Positions 46,277 to 53,373 of a stretch of DNA of 64,000 bases are shown here, piece after piece (within the stretch, counting starts at the first letter, position 1; each line of letters begins with the position of its first letter). The DNA is taken from positions 186,001-250,000 of the forward strand of contig NZ_CP173677.1 of NCBI RefSeq assembly GCF_045055315.1. The letters run 5' to 3'. This stretch comes from Brachymonas wangyanguii. GTDB lineage: Bacteria > Pseudomonadota > Gammaproteobacteria > Burkholderiales > Burkholderiaceae_C. The position numbers were made by a program, and so were the translations under genes. The notes beneath the pieces were generated by a model, which ran no database searches, was not told the origin of the DNA, and saw only the letters and a program-made list of their open reading frames with translations.

Positions 46277-47860
46277 ATGAACAAGTCGTATAAATCGGTC
46301 TGGAATGAGGCGCTGGGCGCTTGGGTCGCAGTTTCGGAAATAGAGTCGGCGCGTGGCAAGAAGAGCCACAAGGCGGTCCGGTCGGTCTTGGGCTTGTCGA
46401 CGCCGGAAGACACAGGTGGTGGGCGCAAGTGGATGCTGCTGTCGGCAATGGTTGTGGCTTTGTCGGCTGTGCTGCCGTTGACGGTGCAAGCGCAACCGGT
46501 CGTCAAGTGCGAGATCGGTACCGGCGCGAGCAGCCTGCTATGTGATCCAGACAGGACCAATGGCGGCACGACATCGGCTTCCGGTGCCAGCGCGATCGCC
46601 ATTGGCAAGGCGGCGAATGCGGCTGGTGATAGTGCCGTGGCGACCAACCAGGCGATTGCTGCAGGGCAGACGCACTACTACAGCGTCAACGATGGCGGCG
46701 TGCCTCAGGGCAACTACAACAACGATGGTGCCAGTGGCGTGAACTCGGTAGCCGCCGGCGTCAATGCGATGGCTTCCGGCGGCACTGCAGTCGCCATAGG
46801 CGACGGGGCATCCGCAAACACGAACGGCTCGCTCGCGTTGGGACGAGGTGCCGAGACCCAGCTGGCGTTTCCGTCCAACCCGAGTTCTGTCGGTAATGGC
46901 GAGAAATCGGTTGCGATCGGCTTTGGGGCAATCACCGCAGCAACCAGTTCGACGGCAATTGGCTATGGTGCAAAGACCTATGCGATCGACAACCTCCAGC
47001 CGCATAGCAGCGTGGCGATCGGTACCAGCTCGCTAGCCGGCGGCGTTGGTTCGACGACAGTGGGGTCGCAGTCCGGCATGGACACACATTCCCATGTCAA
47101 CCTGGCGCTTGGCTGGAAAGTGGGTAACACGATCTATGGGACGGGGACCAACGTTGCCATCGGCAGCAACGGGACAGGCAGCAATTTGTTTGCCGATACC
47201 ACCAATGTCCGAAACCAGGTGGCTGGAGAGAGCGTCGCAATCGGCATGAACGCCGGTTCGAACGTCAATGCGGCTCCTACCGGGTACTCCCACTACATGC
47301 CAGGACCAGGCCATAGCATTTTCATTGGAAATGGCGCAGGGAGCCCATCCACCGGCGACGTCAATGTGTTTGTCGGTCAACTTGCCGGCAGAAGTACAGT
47401 CGGCAGTTCGAACGTCGGCCTGGGTTTGTTCAGTGGTTGGTTTGTTAAGGGAGATCGCAACGTTGGTGTAGGCGAATTCGCAGGCGAAGGCGCAATTGGC
47501 AACAACAATTCATCGTATGGCTTCAATGCGGGCTCGCACCTGACTGGCGACGGCAATATTGCCATTGGTGAAAACTCCGCACGAAACACGACTGGCAATT
47601 ACAACACCGCAATTGGCAAGGGTGCGGGTGCCAACACTATTGGCAGCGACAACCTTGCGTTGGGTAGCGGTGCAAATATGGCGGCGGGGACCGCACCGTT
47701 GACCGTTGATCGGGCAGTGGCGCTAGGCCAGAAAGCGGTGGCGGTCGGCAACGACTCAATCGCCCTGGGCACCATGTCCGTGGCAGGCACCACTAGCGGT
47801 CGCCATTGGCAAGGGCGCGCAGGCGCTGGGCAACCAGTCGATCAGCATTGGCACGGGTAA
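46277..47860 (+). CDS. Adhesin fragment 1: ESPR signal peptide and head repeats
   Basis: The frame from the start to a stop at 47858-47860 encodes 527 residues. It covers the ESPR, signal peptide and most head repeats; the last ~20 residues after SVAGTTSG are out-of-frame nonsense caused by the extra G. As it stands it would be secreted to the periplasm without an anchor. Confidence 0.6.
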   Translation: MNKSYKSVWNEALGAWVAVSEIESARGKKSHKAVRSVLGLSTPEDTGGGRKWMLLSAMVVALSAVLPLTVQAQPVVKCEIGTGASSLLCDPDRTNGGTTSASGASAIAIGKAANAAGDSAVATNQAIAAGQTHYYSVNDGGVPQGNYNNDGASGVNSVAAGVNAMASGGTAVAIGDGASANTNGSLALGRGAETQLAFPSNPSSVGNGEKSVAIGFGAITAATSSTAIGYGAKTYAIDNLQPHSSVAIGTSSLAGGVGSTTVGSQSGMDTHSHVNLALGWKVGNTIYGTGTNVAIGSNGTGSNLFADTTNVRNQVAGESVAIGMNAGSNVNAAPTGYSHYMPGPGHSIFIGNGAGSPSTGDVNVFVGQLAGRSTVGSSNVGLGLFSGWFVKGDRNVGVGEFAGEGAIGNNNSSYGFNAGSHLTGDGNIAIGENSARNTTGNYNTAIGKGAGANTIGSDNLALGSGANMAAGTAPLTVDRAVALGQKAVAVGNDSIALGTMSVAGTTSGRHWQGRAGAGQPVDQHWHG

Positions 47861-49898
47861 CGTGGTCACTGGCCACAACTCCGGTGCCATCGGCGACCCG
47901 ACCTACATCGACGCTGACAGCAGCTACGGGATCGGCAATAACAACGCGATCACCAGTGCGGCACCGAACGCGTTCATCCTGGGCAACAATAACGTTGTCA
48001 ACTCCAGCAACACATATGTTCTTGGCAGCAACGTCAATAACTCGGCTACTGCTGGCGCGACACCCGTTCCCTACGGCAAGACGGCCGAGAACTCGGTCTA
48101 TCTGGGTGACAACAGCACGGCCAGTACGGCCAGCGGCATAGGTACGGCCAACCTTACCCGTACCTATACGGCTGGCACCACCACGACAGGGGGCCTGACC
48201 GGGACCGTGGATACGGCCACGGTGCAAGGCATCACCTACGGCGGCTTTGCCGGTAAGACCAGCGTGGGTGCGGTGTCGGTTGGCGCAGCCGGCGAGGAGC
48301 GCCGCATCCAGAACGTCGCTGCGGGTGAAATCAGTGCCACCAGCACCGATGCCATCAACGGCAGCCAGCTGTATGCGACGGCCGACAAGCTGGTCACGAC
48401 TGGCCTGAACTTCACTGATGCCGCCGGCACCAATATCGTGCACAAGGATCTGGGTGGCACGCTGCCCATCATTGGCGCGACGACTCAGGTGGCGGCAGGC
48501 CTGTCGGCTGATGCCGCAGTAGCCGGACCGTACACGGCCAAGAACGTGCAGACGTTTGCCGATAAGGCGACTGGCCAGATTCAGGTGCAGATGGCAGATA
48601 ACCCGGTGTTCTCGAACGTGCAGGCCACGACGCTGACCACCACGGGAGCGGTGAATGTCGGTGGTCCGTTGACAGTGACGGGCGGCACAACGCTGAACGG
48701 CCCGCTGGTGGTGAACAACACGGCAACTTTCAACCAGGGTGCCGACATGGCCGGCAACAAGATCGTCAACGTAGCCAAGGGCACCGATGATACCGATGCC
48801 GTGAACGTCAGCCAGCTGAACCAGCTGAAGACAGATGGCCTGAACTTCAGTGGCAACGAGGGCAGCACGGAGCACCGTGATCTGGGCCAGACGCTGGCGA
48901 TCCGCGGCCTGGCATCGGCGGCAGGCAGCTATAGCGGCACCAACCTGAAGACGGTGACCGATTCTGCAACGGGCGCGATCCAGCTGCAAATGGCGGATTC
49001 GCCCAAGTTTGGCAATGTGACCATCAACGCCGACGGCGGTGGCAAGATCACTGGCGTGACGGCCGGCACGGCGGCGACCGATGCGGTCAACGTCAGCCAG
49101 CTCAACAGCGTGCAGCAGATCGCCAACAAGGGCTGGAACCTGGCCACTGACACGGGTACCGCCAGCAACGTCAAGCCCGGCGATACCGTGCAGCTGACCA
49201 ACATCGATGGCAACATCCTGATCAGCAATATCGGCAACACGGCGACCTTCAATCTGGCCAACAACCTGAACGTTGACAGCGTGAATGCCGGCGGCACCGT
49301 CATCAACAACGAGGGCCTGACCGCAGGCAACACCAAGGTCACCAGCAACGGCCTGGAGATCAATGGTGGCCCGAGCGTGACCCAGGGCGGCATCAATGCA
49401 GCCGGCACCACCATCAGCAACGTCAAGGCCGGCGTGGCAGATACCGATGCCGTCAACTACGGCCAGCTGAAGGACGTGGCGGCTGTGGCCAATGCCGGCT
49501 GGGACATCGGCAATGCCGCTGGCAAGGTCGGCAACGTGGCCCCAGGCAAGCGCGTGGACTTTGTTGCAGGTAACACCAGCACGCGTGTGGATGTAACGCA
49601 GGATGCCACCGGCACGTCCAAGGTGACGGTCTCGGCTGCTCCGTCTGCGCTGCAGTACACCACGACCAACACCGCAGCCGGTGGCAACACGCCCGCGGCA
49701 GATCCGTTCACCAGCACCAGCCAGGTGACGCTGGTCGGCCCGAATGGCGATACCAGCAGCGGCGTCACGATCAACAACGTGGCACCGGCGACCCTGTCGG
49801 CTGACAGCAAGCAGGCCGTGAATGGCAGCCAGCTGCACCAGACTGGCCAGAACATCGCCAACGTGCTAGCACCTACAACGCCACGACCAACACCGTGA
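47799..49898 (+). CDS. Adhesin fragment 2: distal head and stalk, in a second frame
   Basis: This frame continues the adhesin from VAIGKGAQALGNQS (47799) to a stop at 49896-49898. It holds a GNNNAITSAAPNAFILGNNN head module and several neck/stalk repeats (AGEISATSTDAINGSQLYA, KIVNVAKGTDDTDAVNVSQL, VTAGTAATDAVNVSQL, VKAGVADTDAVNYGQL). It has no proper start; the first GTG is at 47862. The last residues after NVL are out of frame. Confidence 0.55.
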   Translation, partial: VAIGKGAQALGNQSISIGTGNVVTGHNSGAIGDPTYIDADSSYGIGNNNAITSAAPNAFILGNNNVVNSSNTYVLGSNVNNSATAGATPVPYGKTAENSVYLGDNSTASTASGIGTANLTRTYTAGTTTTGGLTGTVDTATVQGITYGGFAGKTSVGAVSVGAAGEERRIQNVAAGEISATSTDAINGSQLYATADKLVTTGLNFTDAAGTNIVHKDLGGTLPIIGATTQVAAGLSADAAVAGPYTAKNVQTFADKATGQIQVQMADNPVFSNVQATTLTTTGAVNVGGPLTVTGGTTLNGPLVVNNTATFNQGADMAGNKIVNVAKGTDDTDAVNVSQLNQLKTDGLNFSGNEGSTEHRDLGQTLAIRGLASAAGSYSGTNLKTVTDSATGAIQLQMADSPKFGNVTINADGGGKITGVTAGTAATDAVNVSQLNSVQQIANKGWNLATDTGTASNVKPGDTVQLTNIDGNILISNIGNTATFNLANNLNVDSVNAGGTVINNEGLTAGNTKVTSNGLEINGGPSVTQGGINAAGTTISNVKAGVADTDAVNYGQLKDVAAVANAGWDIGNAAGKVGNVAPGKRVDFVAGNTSTRVDVTQDATGTSKVTVSAAPSALQYTTTNTAAGGNTPAADPFTSTSQVTLVGPNGDTSSGVTINNVAPATLSADSKQAVNGSQLHQTGQNIANVLAPTTPRPTP

Positions 49899-50566
49899 AT
49901 GCGGGCCTGAATGTGGGAGGCAAGACCTACACCACGGTCAACGACGCGCTGCAGGCAGTGGACCTGACTGTCAATCCGGGCTGGAACCTGCAGGCCAATG
50001 GTGGTACCAGCAGCCATATCGCTGGCAATGACACTGTCAACGTGATCGATGGCAAGAACACCACGGTGTCGCTGCGCGACAAGCAGCTGCAGGTGAACGT
50101 GGTGGACAACCCGACCTTTACCGGCGAAGTGACCTTGCAGGGCGGAACTACCGTGGGCGATCACCTGACGGTGCAGAAAGGTGCCACGGTGAACATGGGC
50201 GGCAACACGATCAACAACGTGGCTCCAGGCGAAGTCAGCGCGACCAGCACGCAGGCCGTCAATGGCTCCCAGTTGTTTGCCGTCGATCAGAAGATCAGCA
50301 ATCTGGGTGACCAGATCAACGGCGTCGCCAAGGATACCTATGCCGGCGTCGCCAATGCCATTGCTACGGCCTCGATCCCGCAGGTGACGATGCCGGGTGC
50401 CAAGGGCGTGGCTGTAGCCGGTGGTACCTACCATGGCCAGTCCAGCATGGCGGTGGGTGTCTCCGGCATGTCGGACAACGGCAAGTGGATCTTCAAGGGC
50501 AACCTGTCGACCAACACGCAAGGGCACCTGGGTGCCGGCGTAGGTGCGCTCTACCAGTGGCGCTGA
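49895..50566 (+). CDS. Adhesin fragment 3: last stalk and YadA-like membrane anchor
   Basis: This third piece is 223 residues from a GTG within the original frame. It contains the final neck motif (NNVAPGEVSATSTQAVNGSQLFAVDQKISNLGDQINGV) and the four-strand YadA anchor (GAKGVAVAGGTYHGQSSMAVGVSGMSDNGKWIFKGNLS...GALYQWR), which trimerises into a 12-strand pore in the outer membrane. Alone it lacks a signal peptide. Confidence 0.6.
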   Translation: MNAGLNVGGKTYTTVNDALQAVDLTVNPGWNLQANGGTSSHIAGNDTVNVIDGKNTTVSLRDKQLQVNVVDNPTFTGEVTLQGGTTVGDHLTVQKGATVNMGGNTINNVAPGEVSATSTQAVNGSQLFAVDQKISNLGDQINGVAKDTYAGVANAIATASIPQVTMPGAKGVAVAGGTYHGQSSMAVGVSGMSDNGKWIFKGNLSTNTQGHLGAGVGALYQWR

Positions 50567-50643
50567 CGGGATCCGGCGTCACGCCTGCCGCGTGACGCCG
50601 ACCCGGATCATGGATTCAATACATTCAATCTGGAGCAAAGAAC

Positions 50644-51465
50644 ATGAACAAGCACACACTGGGCCGCCTGACGGGCGCACTGCTGACCGTGGTAGCGGCC
50701 GCCGGACTGGCCGCCTGTACCTCCACCGTGAGCCGTGGCGTGAATGACCAGGGCCAGGCCGACGAGATTATCTTCCCTGACATCGACAAGACCTCGGGCA
50801 TCCACGAAGGCATCTTCCCGAACGTGGAAAACCTGCGCAAGATCAGCAATGGCGTCACCAAGGATGACCTGTACTACCTGATCGGGCGTCCGCACTTCCG
50901 CGAGACCCTGGGCGCGCGCGAATGGGACTACGTGATGAAGTTCCGCGAAGTGCCGCATGGTCCAGTCACGATCTGCCAGTACAAGGTGATCTTCGACAAG
51001 GACATGAAGGGCCAGTCCTTCTACTGGGCCCCGGAGGATTGCGCACGCTTCGTGAATGGCCAGCCGCTGGCAGCGCCGGCCAAGTCGCACGTGATCAGCC
51101 TGAAGGGCGATACGCTGTTCCGTTTTGACGGTTCGGCACTGGCTGACATGCTGCCGGGTGGCCGCTCCGAACTGGACCGCCTGGCCGGTGAGCTGCGCCA
51201 GCTGGACAGCAACTCGCACATGCGCGTGGTGGGCCATACCGACCGACTGGGCAGCGATGCCTACAACCTGGCGCTGTCGCAGCGTCGTGCAGAAACCGTG
51301 CGTCGCTATCTGGTCGATCAGGGCGTGCCCGCGGCCAACATCTCTGCCGCAGGCATGGGCGAAAGCCAGCCGGTGGTGCAGTGTACCGATACCGCGCGCG
51401 CAGCACTGGTCGCCTGCCTGCAGTCGAACCGCCGCGTTGATGTGGAGATCAGTGGCGCGCGCTGA
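50644..51465 (+). CDS. tpgA: OmpA-domain lipoprotein partner of trimeric autotransporter (TpgA-like)
   Basis: The 273-residue lipoprotein has a lipobox (LAAC, Cys25). An N-terminal SmpA/BamE-like domain follows (GIFPNVENLRKISNGVTKDDLYYLIGRPHFRETLGAREWDYVMKF). The C-terminal part is an OmpA-like peptidoglycan-binding domain (from about residue 155; MRVVGHTDRLGSDAYNLALSQRRAETVRRYLVDQGV). This domain pair directly after a trimeric autotransporter matches TpgA of Acinetobacter Ata, which helps surface display and trimer stability. It starts 77 bases after the adhesin stop and is intact. A strong terminator ends the unit. Confidence 0.85.
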   Translation: MNKHTLGRLTGALLTVVAAAGLAACTSTVSRGVNDQGQADEIIFPDIDKTSGIHEGIFPNVENLRKISNGVTKDDLYYLIGRPHFRETLGAREWDYVMKFREVPHGPVTICQYKVIFDKDMKGQSFYWAPEDCARFVNGQPLAAPAKSHVISLKGDTLFRFDGSALADMLPGGRSELDRLAGELRQLDSNSHMRVVGHTDRLGSDAYNLALSQRRAETVRRYLVDQGVPAANISAAGMGESQPVVQCTDTARAALVACLQSNRRVDVEISGAR

Positions 51466-51491
51466 TCGTTATCCCCTCGCCGGATGAAGGG

Positions 51492-51523
51492 AAACCGCAT
51501 GCATGTACTGCATGCGGTTTTTT
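51492..51523 (+). terminator. Strong intrinsic terminator after TpgA-like gene
   Basis: A perfect 12-base stem (51492-51503 with 51509-51520) and 5-base loop are followed by a T run to 51523. The A run at the left end could also give termination for the convergent minus-strand gene. Confidence 0.9.
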
Positions 51524-51563
51524 CATGGGCGAGGAGCCGGGCGGGCGCTGCTGCGCCCGATGA

Positions 51564-52247
51564 TCAGCTGTTGTCTTCGCCGCGCTTGTCAGAATGCGCC
51601 TGATACGCCTTGCCACGTCCGCGTGCCGAGGCGTGGATCTTCATGTTGACCGGATCCTGCTTCAGCACGTTCTGGCGCAAGGCTGCCGGCTGGATGTCGG
51701 TCGGCATCGCGCCATGCGCCTGGGCACTGGCCTTGCCGCTGATATCGGTGTGCTGCTCCATGGCATCGTGCAGCGGGTTGTCGTGCGCCTCGCGTGAGGC
51801 CGCCAGGGCATCGCGCACATCCTGCTTCAGGGTTTCGATGTCCATGGCCGGACTGTCATCGGCAGCGGCCTGGCGGGTCTGCTTGCGTTTGGCTCCGGAC
51901 TTCTTGCCCATCACCTTGCCAGCGGTTTCGGTCACCTTGTCCAGGCGCAGCTGGAAACGCTGCAGCACATCGGCCAGCACGTCGGACTTGAGTTGTGTGC
52001 GGGCGTTTTCACCACCGTGCTGGGAGCGTGCCGTCTTGCCTTCGGCGGTGCGGCTGGTCCGGGTTTCCACCGTCTGGCGGCGATACAGGTCACGGTACTT
52101 GTCGCGCAGGCTGCGGCTACGGTCAATCGCCTTGCGCAGCTGCTGGACACTCAGCTGGCCGATCGACTGGCGGCGGCTGTCCTGGAACAGGCTCAGTTCA
52201 TCAGGGGTCAGCAGCGGGCGGACTTGGCGCAGGGTATAGGTCGTCAT
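51564..52247 (-). CDS. Basic protein of unknown function
   Basis: The 227-residue protein has a strong AAGGAGA ribosome binding site before the ATG at 52247, so it is a real gene. It has no signal peptide or membrane segment. The first ~60 residues (TYTLRQVRPLLTPDELSLFQDSRRQSIGQLSVQQLRKAIDRSRSLRDKYRDLYRRQ) look helical and charged. The middle is Lys/Arg/Gln-rich (GKVMGKKSGAKRKQTRQAA). The C terminus is Gly/Arg/Lys-rich (NMKIHASARGRGKAYQAHSDKRG). Composition suggests nucleic acid binding; I know no family for it. It is convergent with the TpgA-like gene and divergent from fabI. Confidence 0.7.
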   Translation of the reverse strand: MTTYTLRQVRPLLTPDELSLFQDSRRQSIGQLSVQQLRKAIDRSRSLRDKYRDLYRRQTVETRTSRTAEGKTARSQHGGENARTQLKSDVLADVLQRFQLRLDKVTETAGKVMGKKSGAKRKQTRQAAADDSPAMDIETLKQDVRDALAASREAHDNPLHDAMEQHTDISGKASAQAHGAMPTDIQPAALRQNVLKQDPVNMKIHASARGRGKAYQAHSDKRGEDNS

Positions 52248-52479
52248 GGCGTGTCTCCTTCTCGTGTTGAACCATGACTTCAGCCTAAATGGCCAGGGCG
52301 CATGCCGGTGTCAGACAAGGGCGGACATGGCTGTAGTGCCAAGCGTGCAATCTGTCTGCAGGATGGGCGCATCAGTGGCAAATATCACGACCGTTCACAA
52401 ATTGCTGCGGCGCGTCATCCTTCCGTAACGTCATAGGGAGTAAGATTGCTGCGTTGCAACAAAATTGAAGAAGAACACC
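52248..52479. other. Divergent gap between unknown basic protein and fabI
   Basis: These 232 bases hold both promoters. I see no clear hairpin, operator or small gene. The last part, just before fabI, is the more AT-rich half. Confidence 0.4.
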
Positions 52480-53304
52480 ATGAACCTCCACGACCTGCCC
52501 ACCTCCCTCGAAGAGACCCTGTTCAACCCGGCCGCCGTGCGTCTGGATGGCAAGCGCATCCTGATCCTGGGCGTGGCCAATGCCAGCTCCATCGCCTACG
52601 GCTGTGCCGCTGCCATGCGCAGCCTGGGTGCCGAGCTGGCGCTGACCTACCTGAATGACAAGGCCAAGCCGCATGTGCAGCCGCTGGCCGAGCAGCTGGG
52701 CGTGGCGCCCGAGCTGTTCATGCCGATGGACCTGCGCCAGGAAGGCTCGCTGGAGGCGGTGTTCGAGACCGTGCGCCAGCAGTGGGGCAAGCTGGATGCC
52801 GTGGTGCACTCGATTGCCTTTGCCCCGGCACAGGACCTGCACGGTCCGCTGGTGGACAGTTCGGCCGACGGCTTCCTGCAGGCCATGGACATTTCCTGCC
52901 ACTCCTTCATCCGCACCGCCAAGCTGGCGGTCCCGCTGATGACAGATGGTGGCCAGCTGATTTCCATGAGCTACCATGGTGCCCAGGAAGTGGTGGACAA
53001 CTACGGCCTGATGGGCCCGGTCAAGGCGGCGCTGGAGTGCACCGTGCGCTACTTGGCCAACGAGCTGGGCGAGCAGAACATCCGCGTCAACGCCGTGTCT
53101 CCCGGCCCGATGCGTACCCGCGCCTCCTCCGGCATCAACGAGTTTGACGCCCTGATCGAGGACGCCGTGACGCGCGCCCCGCTGGGTCGCCTGGTGACGC
53201 TGGAAGAAGTCGGTTATGCCGCTGCCCAGCTGTGCACCCTGGCCGGTAGCGGCCAGACCGGCAGCGTGGTCTATGTGGACGGTGGCCACAACATCAAGGC
53301 CTGA
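52480..53304 (+). CDS. fabI: Enoyl-[acyl-carrier-protein] reductase (FabI type)
   Basis: The 274-residue SDR enzyme does the last step of fatty acid elongation using NADH. The dinucleotide motif is GVANASSIAYGCAAAM, the catalytic set is Y165 (SYHGAQ), Y175 and K182 (NYGLMGPVKAALE), and VNAVSPGPMRTRASSGI and GSVVYVDGGHNI follow. These match E. coli FabI. It has about 20 extra N-terminal residues (MNLHDLPTSLEETLFNPAAVRL) before the core. A TTG at 52465 would extend it; the ATG at 52480 is used. A strong hairpin follows. Confidence 0.92.
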   Translation: MNLHDLPTSLEETLFNPAAVRLDGKRILILGVANASSIAYGCAAAMRSLGAELALTYLNDKAKPHVQPLAEQLGVAPELFMPMDLRQEGSLEAVFETVRQQWGKLDAVVHSIAFAPAQDLHGPLVDSSADGFLQAMDISCHSFIRTAKLAVPLMTDGGQLISMSYHGAQEVVDNYGLMGPVKAALECTVRYLANELGEQNIRVNAVSPGPMRTRASSGINEFDALIEDAVTRAPLGRLVTLEEVGYAAAQLCTLAGSGQTGSVVYVDGGHNIKA

Positions 53305-53322
53305 TTCCCGTCGGCTTGCATG

Positions 53323-53360
53323 ACAAGGGCGCGCTGGCAACAGCGCGCCCTTGTTGTTTC
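53323..53360 (+). terminator. Terminator between convergent fabI and mrdA
   Basis: A perfect 14-base GC-rich stem (53323-53336 with 53341-53354) has a GCAA tetraloop of the stable GNRA type, followed by a short T-rich stretch. It lies between two convergent genes. Confidence 0.85.
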
Positions 53361-53373
53361 CGGAAGGCCGGAT

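Larger units (their letters stand above)
46277..50566 (+). pseudogene. Trimeric autotransporter adhesin (YadA/Hia type), broken by two single-base frame changes
   Basis: Read through both breaks, this is a ~1,429-residue type Vc autotransporter. It begins with an extended signal peptide (ESPR: MNKSYKSVWNEALGAWVAVSE) and a cleavage site near AQA. A head of YadA/Hep_Hag repeats follows (AVAIG, SIALG patterns), then repeated neck/stalk motifs (TDAVNVSQL, STDAINGSQLYA), and a C-terminal YadA-like anchor ending GALYQWR. The first break is near 47798-47799, where one extra G shifts the frame; removing it restores TTSVAIGKGAQALGNQS. The second is near 49869, where one G is missing; adding it restores VLGTYNATTNTVNAG. 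The net shift is zero. It may be a true pseudogene, a phase-variable gene or two sequencing errors. Confidence 0.85.

Noticed and set aside
47806..48141. 111-residue open frame in the adhesin
   Set aside because: Arg/Thr-rich out-of-frame reading of the repeats; not a separate gene.
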